Source of the DNA: Botryosphaeria dothidea
Lineage: Eukaryota > Ascomycota > Dothideomycetes > Botryosphaeriales > Botryosphaeriaceae
Direction of reading: 5' to 3'
NCBI GenBank assembly: GCA_011503125.2
Contig: WWBZ02000008.1
Location: forward strand, 930,001-994,000
Length of the DNA: 64,000 bases
Part shown: positions 32,340 to 44,989 of the stretch, piece after piece
Layout of the letters: each line of letters starts with the position of its first letter
Numbering within the stretch: position 1 is the stretch's first letter
Made by a program: the position numbers and the translations under genes
Notes under the pieces: generated by a model
Database searches by the model: none
What the model was told of the DNA's origin: nothing
The model's input: the letters and a program-made list of their open reading frames with translations, nothing else

Positions 32340-33278
32340 GTATCCTTGTTCACCAACTGCTGTACGACCGAGTACTCACCCGTGTAGACTTGCGCCGGCA
32401 CCTCCAGCGTGTCCAGATTGAGCTTTAGCTAGCGCTCGCCGAGTGCCAGCGCGCCGGCCACGCGCGCTAGGTGTGCACTTGGAAGAACTCCTCGCGCGGC
32501 CTCGGTGTGGGTCGCCACCTCGTGCACACGCCGTGCCACAGCGCAAACAGCTGGCGCTCGAGCACTCTCGCCAGGCCCGACCCGGCCAGCAGGTTCTGCG
32601 TCCAGATGCGCGGCATCCACAGCGGCGGCGGCAGGCGCCATCGACGGCCTCCCAGGCGCGCCTCAGGGCTGACAACGGCTTGCGGTCCGGGCGGTCCTGC
32701 AGCGAGGTCATGTTCTTCTGCAGGGTCCTCGGCTGGTGCGAGTGCTTGCGGGCCAGGCCGTCGCGCGGCTCGTGGTCCCAGAAGAGGTAGAAGGTGACGG
32801 GCACCGGGTCGATGCGGTTGCGCAGAAGGGATACGTTGACCGCCGGCTTGTGCACCATGCGCGGGTCCCTGGGTGCGGCCCAGGCCTGGGCGAACGTGGC
32901 GATGGGCACGGTGCCTGGCAGGTAGGGCTGGCAGGGCTGGCAGGGCTGGTAGTGCTGCGGCGCCGCCAACAACAGGCACACCAACCAGCCCGACCGCCAG
33001 CCCGCTCCACGCCGTATCACCGACAGCCGCACGCACGCCAGCAGCACGGAGAGCCATGCCAGAGTCGCAGTCGCAGTCGCAGTCGCAGTCGGAGCCGGAG
33101 CCGGACTCGGAGAGCGCGAAGACCTGCGACGAAGGGCAGTAGGAGGAGATGGTGGTGGTGGGCACCGGTCGAGCGCGCCCTCGTCCAACCTGGCCTGTAG
33201 CACGACGCGCTGTTCCCCCGGCGGCAGCGTCGGCAGGCTGATGCGGTCGCTGAGCCCCGCGTCGGTGAGGGAGTCCAT
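32340..33278 (-). pseudogene. Frame-broken gene of unknown family
   Basis: From ATG 33278 an open frame encodes a plausible N-terminus (D-R-I-S-L-P-T-L-P-P-G-E-Q-R-V-V-L), a repeat-derived Ala/Thr segment, two hydrophobic segments, and the block P-V-T-F-Y-L-F-W-D-H-E-P-R-D-G. Near 32645 the protein-like character passes to a second frame (LPPPLWMPRIWTQNLLAGSG, F-A-L-W-H-G-V). Near 32465 it passes to a third (A-L-A-L-G-E-R, then a stop, L-N-L-D-T-L-E-V-P-A-Q-V-Y-T-G-E-Y). I see no introns that could join the three. I infer a decayed gene with at least two frameshifts and a stop. Short tandem repeats inside it (CAGTCG units at 33065-33095; GGCAGGGCT units near 32925-32953) may have promoted slippage. 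The family is not recognised. Confidence 0.45.
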
Positions 33279-33513
33279 GTCGGATGAATGAGAACGATCA
33301 ACGACGACGATAAACGTGGACACTGAACGAGGATGATAATAATGAGGAGGGAGAGGCAGGAGACGACGGCGAAAGCGACGCCGAAAATCAGACAAAGGGC
33401 GAGACAAAGACCAAACGCCAGCAGCACCATGACTTTCTCGCCCAGTGCCGCCTGGCTCGCAAGTCTTGTCGCCACTCCTCACCTCTGGCTTTGTTTCTTC
33501 GTCTTGGAGAACA

Positions 33514-34038
33514 ATGGCTGGCGATATTCTGGGGAATGCATGCTGGTGCAACGACAAATCCTGGTGCAACAGCACATGGCCCTGGGGTGACACTGCCGCA
33601 AACGTGCCCGACTCCTGCACGTCCACAACAACCACGGTCTCCACCACCACAGCAACAGCGATAGACACCGCCGCCGCCGAATCCGCATCAGTCGCTGTCG
33701 CACTCCTCTCAAGCGAGCTGCCCATTCCCACCCTGACGCTCGGCCCGCACATCTCTTTTGTCCCGTGCGACACCAGCCTCAGCCTTTCCTTGCCCGCCAC
33801 CGGATACAACGCCGTCGACTGGGATCGCTGGGTCGACTTTTCAGAAAACTCTCCTCCATCTGTAATCACGCCTCCTTCTCCTCCGTTTGAAATCACGTCG
33901 CCACCCCGGCACCGCTGCTCCCAGCCCGGCTGCGGCAAGCTCTTCACCCCGTACACGAACCTACACCGACACCTACGTGAGAAACATGGCGTACCTCAAA
34001 GGAAGATGCTGCTGGCCGAGAAATCCTCGGACCCTTGA
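33514..34038 (+). CDS. C2H2 zinc-finger protein (174 aa)
   Basis: ATG 33514 has a good context (ACAATGGC). An in-frame upstream Met at 33445 would add 23 residues. Near the C-terminus, C135-x4-C140-x12-H153-x4-H158 with F144 and L150 at the structural positions forms one classical C2H2 finger, preceded by a Ser/Pro-rich linker. The N-terminal 35 residues contain four Cys and five Trp, followed by a long Thr/Ser/Ala-rich low-complexity region (36-68). A single finger with a basic extension (REKHGVPQRK) suggests nucleic-acid or protein binding, but single fingers rarely give strong DNA specificity alone. No introns are needed. The long minus-strand frame over the same DNA is a shadow. Confidence 0.62.
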   Translation: MAGDILGNACWCNDKSWCNSTWPWGDTAANVPDSCTSTTTTVSTTTATAIDTAAAESASVAVALLSSELPIPTLTLGPHISFVPCDTSLSLSLPATGYNAVDWDRWVDFSENSPPSVITPPSPPFEITSPPRHRCSQPGCGKLFTPYTNLHRHLREKHGVPQRKMLLAEKSSDP

Positions 34039-37000
34039 GGTTGGGTCTCTCTGACTATGAAACCATTGGTGTCACTGGCACTTCTTCCTTATCACCAGGT
34101 GTCGCCGATGCTTTTTTTTGTTCTTCTTCTTCTTGTTCTTCTTCTTCTTCTTCTTCTTCTCCTCCATTTACCAGACATAGAGGGTGTTGTTAATGACCCC
34201 ATCATTATATGAGCATATTCAGGACAGGAAACAAAAACAACATATAGCAAAAGATTTACAATCCTAGGGTCTTTATCGTTCTCGTATCCATACCTCCCTT
34301 GATCTCGCGTGCACAAAATCAGCGCAAGTGAAAGCCCAGGTCTCAGGCCAAATTGCAGTGCTAAATGAAACGACAGCACCGACACTTCCCCATCTGTTGC
34401 AGGCACATGTACGGCCTCGCCTGCAATACAGTCACCGGTACGGCCTGTTTCCCACCGAGCTTATCGCTCTTCTCGCAACAGCTCCACCCGCGGTGGTGGG
34501 TCCCGATCTTTGACAGCCATGCGCCTGGTCAAGGGTACCGAGAGCCATTGATCTGTCGGCGTCCGTGGGGAAGCTGCGGAACGTGGCTTGGCCGTCATCG
34601 CCATGATGTACATCCATCCGCTCCCGTGGTGGTTTTTTGCGTTGCCCAGGTTTTCTCGTTTGCTCCGCTCCCTTATCCCGTGCGCCAATCCCTTCTTCAT
34701 CCGCCGAAAGCGTCAGATGGAGCCCCACCCATTACTAAGAGGCATTATGGTCTGTTGGTCTCCTCATCAACTCTGCACGCCATCCATTGTTTCTCCATGC
34801 AATTGATAGTAAGTATATTTTCACATCCTCGTAGTAGAGACTGATCATTTGCCGTAGACTGCCGTCGACATGACGCTGGAGGATACGCAGGATTCGGGAG
34901 GACGATATAATCCTTAGAGCTTTCGACTGAGCACTCTCTCCCTCCAAAAGCTCTTCCTCTCGCAGAGGCAGTGATCGATACGGGCCAACTTCCACCAGAT
35001 ATGCTTTCCCCCACACAACTCCTCGTCCACTTTTGGGATGGTGTCCTTGGAAGAAACAGTGTTTGTACATACAGAGATGGAGAGCCGTCCCACTGCAGCA
35101 AAGTTGCTCTGTAGAACCATTGAGTCATCACAGCCAAGGTTCATGTTGGCAAGGTAGGTTGACATATCCTCTCCGGGGACTGTGTCCTACACCCCGTCCG
35201 GGTACTGCGAGTCATTAGAGCTGGAGACGGAGGCTACTCCATCAGCTTACACTGTCCGACCGAAGCTAGCCGATAGAAGTGGCTTTAAGATGTAACGTGA
35301 GCTAAAGGGACTTTTGCTACTGCTGGGGCCCATGGTATACACACCGCCCGTCTCGTTCGTGTCGATGCGAACAAATCCCCAAAAAGGCAGTTGTCCTCCC
35401 AGAATGAAGCATACAAAGTAAAAGTGTTGTTATTGTTCTCAAGAGACTCGACCTCCTGCTGCGTAGCTGTTTTTTGAAGCGTGAATAGATTCTCGGGCTC
35501 CGGGTGAAGCATTTGCCCCATCGATAATTGTCCTAGACAAATTAAGAGCCAGCCAATGCTTCCACATCTTCATCACTAATATCCGATATCATGCGTCTGT
35601 CCTATCCGGAGTAGACTTGGTTGCTGCTGCGGGTCATGCCTTTCAACGATGTCCCAAAACGTAACGACAGTGCGGGCTCCAGTTTTGAAAGCAGTCTACT
35701 CAATACACGCATCGCCTACAAAGCCAATTTCAAGCCGAAATCTCCATGTGTTTGTTTTTTTTCGGGGTCAATAAGTCGCGGTGCGAATTGGAATCACCGG
35801 AAGTGACTTTTACTTTCGCCCAGGCCTTAGGCACCTCTCATTCAATATCTCTTTTCATATCAACCCAAAACCTTAACAAATACCACGATGCGTGGTTCCA
35901 TCAACTACGGGTCGATCCAATCGGCATCGGCGTTGTCCAAGACCAGAGCCTGCTGTTTCAGAGCTTTCACGGCTGTCGTCTTTCGTGTGTCGAAGTAAGG
36001 TCTTTTCAGATGAAAAGGTTGAGCCGATGCCGCCGAAGATGGGACTCAGTGCGGGACTGGGATGGCGACTCTACGGTGGCACCCGATGTAGGACCCTGGC
36101 GCTTGAAATAAGGGGATCGTCGGATGCTTCATAACCGCTGGGAGTATTTGATTATGTGATAAACTGGCATCGCTGCCCTGCGCAGAAAGCGGCTCCACGC
36201 CAACCATCCGCTCTTCGATGGCCAGGCACCGATCGAATCGGCGGAATAGTATTATTATCAGGCATTTCGATTGGCTCGCTGCTACGAGTGACCCAGCGAA
36301 GCACCCAAAACAACAGGATGAGAATCGCTGTAGGTACAGCGGCATCTCGTACCCGGCGGTTCTATTGGGGATCGTGCATCCCCAACAGTAAGAGCTGTCG
36401 GTTGCATCCGGGTAACGCGATAGGTCAAAGTGGAGCCCATTGCATAGGGGAATAGCATCGAGAATTTCCTCCGCTCTTGCGCACTTCTGTCCATAGATGC
36501 CGCTCAGCTTTCTTGCCCTGAATGGAGTCCTGCAAAGCAAGCCCAATCAAATGATCGAATAGTGACGTGTGCTAGTCATGCTATCCGTGAGTGTCCCCGC
36601 TCGTGCCCACGACTTACAGCGGATGGCTGGTGTCGCACGACATTTTCAGCTGGTACGTGGCCCTGCATGCATCGTGCATCGTAGCGCCGCAGGGCCGGTG
36701 AGAAGAGGACGAGGGCCATGCCAATCAGCACGCGCTGAGCCCCTGCATTAAGACACTTCGTTTCGCGTGTGCCACCTACGCTCTTGATCTCCTTTGTGGA
36801 CTTTGCATAAAGTTGTGCCATGTTCCGCTAATTCCTGACGCCCGTAAAAACGCGCGAGCGCAACGCTGATGACGGACAATGGTGAAAAAGAGAAGAGCAA
36901 AGCGGTGGAGGGAAGGCCGACATCGCAATGCATCTGCATCGTGAGTCTGCATGTCTCTATATGCATGCATGCATGGTTGCAGCTGCGTGTTTGACACAGA

Positions 37001-37560
37001 GCTTCCACTTCCGCTAGAGATTTTCGAGCATACAGGCGTAACAGTAAGCATGGGTTCCAATGCAGAATCTATGATTATGGGCTGATTAGCTCCATGTCAG
37101 ACCCCTGCAGAAATAGGTGCAAGGAAGACTGTGTACTTGAAACATATCGTTTCTGACCTGTGACGGAGAAGGATAAGAACTTAAAGAAGCTTTCCCAGTA
37201 GACTGAGATTTCGGCAGCGGCCTTCTTCTCGCGAGATTAACTAAATCGGATGAGGGCAACGATTTGCTGCTTAATGAGATTGCGCTACTGAAGAGCCCGG
37301 AGCGATATTAGGGTACTTGTTGAATTGTGATTATTCGCATTACCAGATGATGAGTGGCATGAGGAGGAGGGTAGGTGACCCTGCAGCCTCTTATATAGTA
37401 GCTATCTAGCAAATTTTCGCTGTTGATCCTTGGTACAATAAGACCCTGTTTCTCCTAACAGTTCATAGTCCAACAGTACTCATTGGTCTCACTGCAGTTG
37501 ACCTCGCGTAATAGCCGTACGCCAGCCCTGCATCCTGGAAAAAAACCCCGCAGACTGTCC
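34039..37560. other. Gene-poor stretch with a microsatellite and a solo LTR
   Basis: Holds a (TTC)n microsatellite at about 34111-34163 and the LTR-like element at 37318-37460 (listed separately). Overlapping minus-strand frames at 34735-35165 and 36046-36546 have protein-like patches but no domain or consistent frame, and may be gene remnants. Confidence 0.4.
37318..37460. mobile_element. Solo LTR-like element (143 bp), same family as 5290-5437
   Basis: Begins TGTTGAATTGT, ends TCCTAACA, and shares with the MFS-gene LTR the start, the core (TGGCATGA.GAGG, GGGTAGGT.ACCC, GCCTCTTATA) and the CCTA.CA end. The flanks (GTACT before, GTTCA after) agree at only three of five positions, so a target duplication is not convincing and this copy is probably older. 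No internal element sequence is nearby. Confidence 0.55.
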
Positions 37561-38079
37561 TTATCTACATCCGGCATCCTCTTCCTCCAGGACTCGTGCG
37601 AGAAAAGAGTCCCCAAATGTCGAAAAGGCGCCGCCAAGACTAGTTGCAGAAGTCACGGTGTCAGTCCAAGTGCGTGGTGTGGTGGATATTCATACTTGGC
37701 TCCAAACTTACGCGTCGTCATCCCTGTCATCCTGTTCTATTCCTCCAGCGGCAGAGGCATCTCGGATGAGATTTCCAGCAACACGTCGTGCTGCTTTGCG
37801 CTCTCGCTTCAACATCCATGCGGCTTTCTGCGCTGCTTTCCGTTGCATGGCCGCTTCCACAGCCGCCCTCCTTCGCTGCTTTTCCGCCGCCTGCAGAACC
37901 TTGCGTGCTTCTCGACGCGCAAGCTTTTGCTCTTCGTTGATGGCAGCCTCGGACGCCCATTTTGCAATGATGCACTTCGCATAGTCGGGGTCATGGTATG
38001 GATTGGCATATTGAGGTTGGTCATCGACGTTAGCTGGCTCCGCCGAAATTGGTCCATGTGAAGCAAGCCTTCTCGCCAT
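37561..38079 (-). CDS. Small basic helical protein (148 aa, two exons)
   Basis: Exon 1 is 37712-38079 and exon 2 is 37561-37639. The 72-bp intron (37640-37711) has the donor GTAAGT, the branch point ACTGACA and a TAG acceptor. Without splicing, the first donor base pair creates an immediate TAA, giving a 123-residue form. Residues about 35-115 are a long uninterrupted helix rich in Ala, Arg, Lys and Glu (INEEQKLARREARKVLQAAE, then KQRRRAAVEAAMQRKAAQKA), probably a coiled coil or RNA/chromatin-binding helix, possibly nuclear. The second exon adds an acidic tail (F-L-A-R-V-L-E-E-E-D-A-G-C-R). No family is recognised. Good splice signals and consistent charge patterning support a real gene. Confidence 0.62.
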
Positions 38080-41000
38080 GGTCGTGTTGAAGCTATCAGG
38101 GGTGTTTAGAAAGAAACCCGCCGCGCAATTGCCACGCGCAGTTTGGGGGAGGGTGTGAGGAATTGTGAGATCTCAATCGTGCAAAGTCCGGAGGATTGGA
38201 TTTATTGCAGACGACAGTCAACAGGGGGGTTCAATTGCTCATGCGACGCTCATGCAGGTTACTTGGCATGCAGACGTCGACTGAGACACTGCAATGAGAC
38301 TACGCCCGAGGTGCATTTACCCCACCAGAGTGCTCTACGCTTGGAAGGAGACCAGCGGCCAACGTGAAGAATGCAGGTCTCAACCCAGAAGCGATCGAGA
38401 GTATGCTCCAGTAGGGGCACTTTTGTGTCACAAGGTAGATACTGCATTAACTCTGTCCTGCACGCCATGCTTTGGCAGGCGTTGGCGACCAAAGCGGGGT
38501 ACTGGTGATAAGCGCCGACGGTACGCTGAGGGAAGCGACAGGGACGTGAGTGAATTTGAACCGATTAACGAATATATGGCATACCGAAACACGTAGTGCT
38601 GTCAAACCGCCCAATCTCGCCAGTTTCTAGCCCTTAGTTGCGTAACCGTCTAAACGTCTCAGACTACTCGAGGAAGTTGCCCTTTATCCAGACCACGATT
38701 AAGTGTCAGATACTCCAAGCGACCCGCTTACATACATTCCAAAGTTTCGAATGCAAGACTACATGCTCCATGCCATGACTGCAGACAAGAAACATCAAAC
38801 GGCCAGTCTAGACGCCTATCTAGGTCTTCCGAAGCCAATACCTCCCCTCTGCTCGCCTTTCAAGTTCAACAGCTGACCTCGCGGATGGCTTAAAGAATCG
38901 CAAGTTCACCAAAGTTCTCCTGTTCGATCAACCCCTCCACGCCATTGTCATGTCCGTCTTCGCGCTGTTGAAGACCGCACTCTGGCTGTCACTCTCGAGT
39001 CTACACATCCTCAATCTCCGCGCTGTTTGCTCGCGCACTCATTCGAAATTCCTACCTTGTGACCTCGTTCTTCCCCCTCCCGCGCACGTGGCTATCTGGT
39101 AAGGCTCCAGATGGCGGCATCATATCGGCGTCCGAAGCGCCATTCCCACTCCGGTGAAAATCCGGCTCTAAGGTCTGCATGTCTCCATCTTTTCTTCCTT
39201 TCCCTTCCAAGTGATCAGCCCTCAGACTTCGAGCTCCGGGGACCGTCGATCAGCGAAAGGCCATGGATGGAAGATCCGCATGCTCAGGAGTCGTCCTGTC
39301 GATGAGCTACCCACTGGATGTGCCGTGGCTTCCTATGTTGGCGGTGGTTGGACCGATGATGGTTAACGGCATAGCGAGGGATCGAACGTTTCGGGTTCTG
39401 ACACTACGAATTGCGAGGTGGCAGAGCTGGAATGGCCCGCAAGCTCCCTTGGGAAGCAGCTGGCGGAGTCAGTTCTGCTGTTGGATAGAATACAGGAAGA
39501 GAGTCGATACAGAAAACGTTGGTGAGCGTTGAAAGTGCATGGTGATAGCGGAGTATGGCTCTATGGATGATGTGGGATTGCTACTGTGATAATCAGAGGT
39601 GGTGTCCGGAAGCAGGAATGTTACAAGGAGGCTTTGGTGTCACGTGGAGGATCCTGAATATCTCGATGAAAGCTTCTTCGCCGCCTGGGTTGTTCCCTTG
39701 CACCTAAGTATTATCATCAGCATTCGCTCTTTGAGATATGGGGGAAGGACGGGCGAACATTAGCAACAGTCTCGAAGGCATCCGAGATACGGCCCCTTAG
39801 TAACATGCCATTAGTCCTTGCGATGGTGACAAGATCAGGCAGCAATAGTACAGCTTAGGCAGATGATGACGGCGGTGCAGGCAGAGACTTCTGGTCTCGA
39901 GGTTGTTGGAAATATCGTCTCAGAATGCTCCGAATTAGGTTTAGCGTCAAATAGTCTATATAGCAGGCACCCTCTCATACCCCTCTCGGGGGACATGCCA
40001 TCAATCCAGATAATAATCAAAACAACTCAATTTCCAACAGAGGTTTCTCTTCCGGTGCGGCTGCTGACGGAGACGGTGAGATGGGCGATGTGATGCCAGT
40101 GAGAGAGACACGACAGTAAGTTACGTTGGCGCTGAGGCGGGAAGTACACTTCTTTGCTAAACCTCCAGGTCCAAAGAAAAAGGGGCTCCACATGGGAGCT
40201 TAGTGCGAATGTCCTCGATCACGTGACAAGCAGTACTCCAAATACAATACTGCCAGCCCCGATTCTAAGAGGCTCCGGCGCGTCAGCGGCGCAACGCATT
40301 GCCGCCCCCTGTGCCGCCACCAGCCTGCCGATGCCCATTATCTCATACGTCGGTCGTTCAGCTCCTTAAGCGTTTGTGCAAGACTTTCCTCCCCGCCATG
40401 AATTATCGAGACTTGTCTGCTCCACGAGCTGCTGGCCATCTTCCACTACTACTAGGGCCGCCTTCCCAGCAGCCTTATGATAAGGCTCCACATGCGCCAT
40501 AGCCGCGCCTCTAGCCGTCAGGCCGCCCTCTCTTACGCCACTACCGCCACTCGCTTACGCATATGCTGTGTAACAGCGGGCCGTTCCGCCACTCTGGCAG
40601 ACGTGCAAAGTTGCTGACCATTTATGCTAAACTCGGATCCATGCAGACAAATACACGCAGTGGAGTCTTTCGGCTGGAAGAGACAGAGCAATATACGGTT
40701 TTCGTTTTGCCCATTGTTCTTCGCGAAGCTGATCAATTACTTGCTGGGCAGCTCTGCGATCCTTACCAGCATCGCTATCGCCAGCCTCCAGACCGCTCGC
40801 CAGCCCTTCTCGGACTGTATCGTTCCCATGCTCATCGATGATGATCGCCTCGAGCCGGACAGAGCGTAAAGTTATCAATAGAGGATAGTCGGGACAAGAC
40901 GCATGAGGGTACTAGTGGGTAAAAGTGGGCTCGTTGGCGATGTTCAGGATTTTGGTCGATAAAATTCTCGACGTTGGCAGATGTTCTGCACGAGCGTAAC

Positions 41001-41875
41001 TGTTCTATGGTGAATGGCGGGATTGTTTGATGGCCAGTGGCGGTGGGTTGTTTGGCCGTGGATGTGTTAATCTTTCAGTGTCGATCACCTGCCTCTCCTC
41101 CTCTCTTGCACTCCACCTTCTTACCTTCATGCCCTCATTTCACCACTCACATCACGTCCACAAAGCCACTGCCCCGTGGCCGCGACAGCTCCGTCTTCAA
41201 GGACCGTTTACTAGATGACCAGCCGTGCGCCACCAAGTTCATAATTATGCTCCCCTCTCCCCCTCTCCATGTCGTACTCTGATAGATCAGCGCCCAAGCA
41301 GCGTCGCCTTCCACACGGAGCGTGAGCTGTACGAGAAGCTCGCCCAGATCGACGAGCTCAAGGGCCGGGTGCCGACGGGGAGTTGGTGGGTCGGGCTCGC
41401 GGCTTGCTGGAGCCTGAGATGCAGGACGAGTGGGGAAGAGAGCGGGAGAGAGTGCGAGGGTGTAGAACTCTATATCGGGTAAAGAAGAAGGAACCCACTT
41501 CGCACCTTACTAGACCAGCAGACTTGATCTTATTGGTGGTTCACGTCCCCCTTGGCATCGATGAAATTACGAAATTCTCATTTCTGAGCTTCACTTCAGC
41601 TGAAAAGTTCCCAAGATACTCTTCAAAGCTTTCAAAAACTTCATCGGACATCGGATGGTCGTTCTTGTCCTCGACTGCTCCGTCCTCAGCCCGCCCTGCC
41701 AACTCTCTCAACCCATTCACAGCTAATGACGCGAAAACACCTCACAATTTGTTTCCAGATCTGCACGGCTTTGATGAGACAATTTGACATTTCATCCTAC
41801 AGGGGTTTTCCGCCTGTACAGCCCCGTCCATGAGCGGAGGGTGGCGGCGAGGACGATCAGCCTCAACCATCGCCC
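38080..41875. other. Gene-poor stretch
   Basis: No complete gene is supported. A short frame at about 41287-41375 (plus) encodes a convincing helical peptide (RELYEKLAQIDELKGRVPTG) and continues in another frame (G-L-L-E-P-E-M-Q-D-E-W), suggesting a frame-broken gene fragment. A possible short secreted-protein exon near 38950-39100 (hydrophobic start, GTAAGG donor) lacks a downstream partner. Confidence 0.35.
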
Positions 41876-42888
41876 ATGATGCAGACTGACACCGGCATCT
41901 CTGGCCCAGTGCATCTCTCCTCTATCGAGCCCATCGTCTCCAATGCGGCCACCAACACCAGGCTCGCCTCACTGCCCACCGCGCAAAAGAAAGAAGGGAA
42001 AGAATCGGTGAAGCGGTCCAGCCTCCCGACGACGGCAACCCGCATAAAACAACCTGGGATCCGCCGCTGTTTTGCTTGCTGGCCCGTCCGTCCCACCAGC
42101 GCCCGCAGAGATGCCTCAAGAAGTCCACAGTTCATGGCCGCGCTCGCCGTCCGCGCCCTCCCACCTCGTTTTGTCGCGCGAATCGCCTCCTGTTGCCAAT
42201 CCCCGGCTCGCACGATGTTCGTTGGTGCAGAGATCAAGAAGCCCGATATGCCATCCGGAAAGGTGGGCTTGGAGACCAGATTGCGTGGTGTGTAGCTCTC
42301 TCTCTCTCTCTCTCTTTGTTTTGTGGGAGTGCCGTATAATATGGAGTTTACGCTGACAGACGAATATTCATAGACGGCTGCGAGGACAAGAGGACAAACG
42401 AGTCTGACGATGAAGATGAAGATGATGAGAGCATCCCCACCTTGAGCGAGTCTTCCTCGAGCGACTTTTCCTCGAGCGACGGCGACAATGACAGCGATGG
42501 AGGATATTTCGAGCACATGATTGACCTCGATGAGAAAAGGTACACCTCCAGGATTTCTCAGCCCCCTCCCAACAACTACTGACAGCTCATCGTTCGCAGC
42601 GCGACCGCGGTCGCCGATCTCCGCCGCGTGAACTCCCTGCATTACGATATCCATTTGCACCGCATCCGCCGTCTCATCCTCCGCCTACCTCGTCCTCTGT
42701 CGAATTGTCCATCGCTTCCCTTCTACTCATCCACATACCACCCGCTGCTGTTCAGCGAGGCCGGCGTCCCGCTACCACAGAAAACAACGATCGAGTATGC
42801 AGAGTTGATAATCGATGAGCTGGCATTGACGGCTGAATATCGCAAGGCGATGCTGGAGGTACTGGTGAAACAAGTGGCGGAAGGATAG
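41876..42888 (+). CDS. Hypothetical protein with acidic Ser/Asp-rich centre (294 aa, three exons)
   Basis: The exons are 41876-42291, 42360-42539 and 42600-42888. Intron 1 (42292-42359, donor GTAGCT, acceptor ACAG) includes a (TC)n run. Intron 2 (42540-42599, donor GTACAC, branch CTGACAG, acceptor GCAG) joins D-E-K to S-A-T-A-V-A-D-L-R-R. Exon 2 is acidic (D-D-E-D-E-D-D-E, then S-S-S-S-D-F-S-S-S-D), with casein-kinase-2-like sites. Exon 3 is ordered, with H-P-L-L-F-S-E-A-G-V-P-L-P and a C-terminal helix (YAELIIDELALTAEYRKAML). The N-terminal exon is basic, Ala/Arg-rich and of less certain extent; a start 3 bp downstream is equally likely. No known domain. Exons 2 and 3 are well supported, the first exon and its donor less so. 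Confidence 0.6.
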
Positions 42889-44989
42889 CTGTCAGGAGGC
42901 TGCGTTGGCGAGGCGAGTAACGACTGTTTGACGCGGGTTCGGGCTCGGCAAGCGGCTGTTTCCTTTGCTTTCCATCTGCATTTTATTGGTCTCTGCGTCG
43001 TATGGCTATGGTTGGTTACATCTTGGAGCTAATGACGGTTGTTGAAAACGATGCGACCCCCGACGCTGCGTGGAAAGCTCTGTGGAGTGTTTGCAACATC
43101 CAGATGGGGATGGCGGGATCTTCGAGTATCTTGCGGACAGTGTTGCGCTTCTGGTGTATCTCTTGGCGGGCTGTAGGCTGGATCTTAACTTCTCGGGGCC
43201 AGCGAGGCCATGATGAGGTTAGCGCCAGACTCGACGCTCTGATCCTTCTCGCGCTTCTCCACTCGCTCCCGTCTTTACTCCACTCGCTCTCTCGCCTGCT
43301 CTCCACTCGCTCTCTCGCCTATTCTCCACATCAGACTCTCCGCCTCACCTCCATCCATCCATCCGTCCATCACAACATGCCCCATGCTAGGGCCAGACAT
43401 TGGTGGGCGATAATGCTACTCTCTGCGTTGCACTGCAGGCGGTCCAGTCTCCGGGGCTCTTCCTGCGGCTCCCTCCAGCAGCAGCAGGTCAGTCTGCCGT
43501 CCGCCGTGCGTTGCGGCCCTGCACAAGAGTCAAGGCTGCCTCGAAGCCTGGGTCGGCGGGCATATCGCGCCATATTGTAGAGTGACGGTTGCAATTCGAC
43601 CTGATGTAGCGTGGCGGACACGGCGGACTCTGTGACCGACTGCATCGCCGAGCGGGCGCTCGTATGCACAGTGGCAGGATCGGGGCGGCCAGCAGAGGAC
43701 GCTTGGTTCTCTGACGCACGGAAACCAACACGATTCGCAGGCGGGGCTAGTATTATTGTTCTTTCCGTGACTACGCGGTTGAATGTTTGCCATCATTTCT
43801 ACCGCCTTGTGTTGGCCGGCAGTTGGAGATGTTGTAGAACGCTCGGACTGATGGAGGCGCCATCAGTCCTGGCCAGCCTGCTTGACCCTAGGCCAATTGT
43901 CGGGGCCTGTACTGCTACAATCCTGGCCATCGCCTGGGCCGTGGTGCAAGATCAGACAGTGATCGCTTCAGAGATATCCCGCCTGCATGTTGTTTCACAT
44001 CAGGGGCGTCGGCGTGAATCCTACATCTATGTGCTGCTCTCTCTTTCGCATAGTCGTCAATGACGCCGCTGGCACGGCAGCATCCAGACCCTCCAACTTG
44101 AGCGCTCCATTCCTATTGTTCAAAACTAGACTTCCAAGATATGAGATGAGCATAAACCGCGTTCGGCACAATGTGGTGTCTTCTTAACCGCAGTCGTTTT
44201 TACTTAACGCACACATCGACGCCATCTTCGACCACTTGTTTTGTCCCAGCAGCAGGACTTTAATGGCACTGTGTATTTTGGACCCATCCTCTCACTGATT
44301 ACCACTGCATCCAGACAGCCCTTCGCGACGCCGTGACCACTCAAGATTCATCCTACGCTATCGTCGGCATCTAGTCAGCCTCCACTGCCTCACCGAAACT
44401 AATAATTGCCGCTCTAATCGCGTCCGTAACTGCTCTGACCGATTTTCGTTGCCACCTATTCCGGACTTCATCCTCCGCGACAGCCTGGGTGTAAGCTCGG
44501 CCGCCCTGCGGATGATTGGCCAGCGCCTCGACGGTGAGAGGTAGACGCGGAGATAATTCAGGTAGGTCGCGCGCTGGCTCGCCATGCTACCGTTGCCAAT
44601 ATGCCCCTTTTTGGACCGCCCCCCGCGGAGTCCTTCATGATATGTTGCCTATAGTTGTGGGTCTTGAACATCTCAAGACTCTTCCTTGGATAGGGTGATG
44701 GCTGAATTTGTTTGATTTGATTTCCCGTTGGGAAATTCAACACATGATCTGTTTAGCCTTTTGTTTTTTTTTCCTGGCCATTCGATGCCACCGACTATGC
44801 AAATTCTAGGCGCTAATCGTTATTTGGGTAGACGAAATTGACACTTTATGAGAAATGGAATTTGCTGGAGAAGGCGACGAGCTTGGACTTCAGGAAATAA
44901 CTTTGAACTTCACATCTGCAAACGAGTGACCTTTTTTTCTCGTCCCATGTTATCTAGTCGACTAAAAACAAAGACCACATATGAGTGGA
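42889..44989. other. Intergenic stretch with minor tandem repeat
   Basis: No supported gene. At about 43256-43329 an imperfect 22-bp unit (CTCCACTCGCTCTCTCGCCT) is repeated about three times. Frames at 43002-43580 and 43611-44063 read through this repeat and look non-coding. Confidence 0.45.

Noticed and set aside
34111..34163. (TTC)n run as a functional polypyrimidine element
   Set aside because: A simple microsatellite with no adjacent gene structure that would give it a role.
36046..36546. 166-codon frame on the minus strand
   Set aside because: Cys-rich but without spacing typical of any domain, and competing frames exist on the plus strand.
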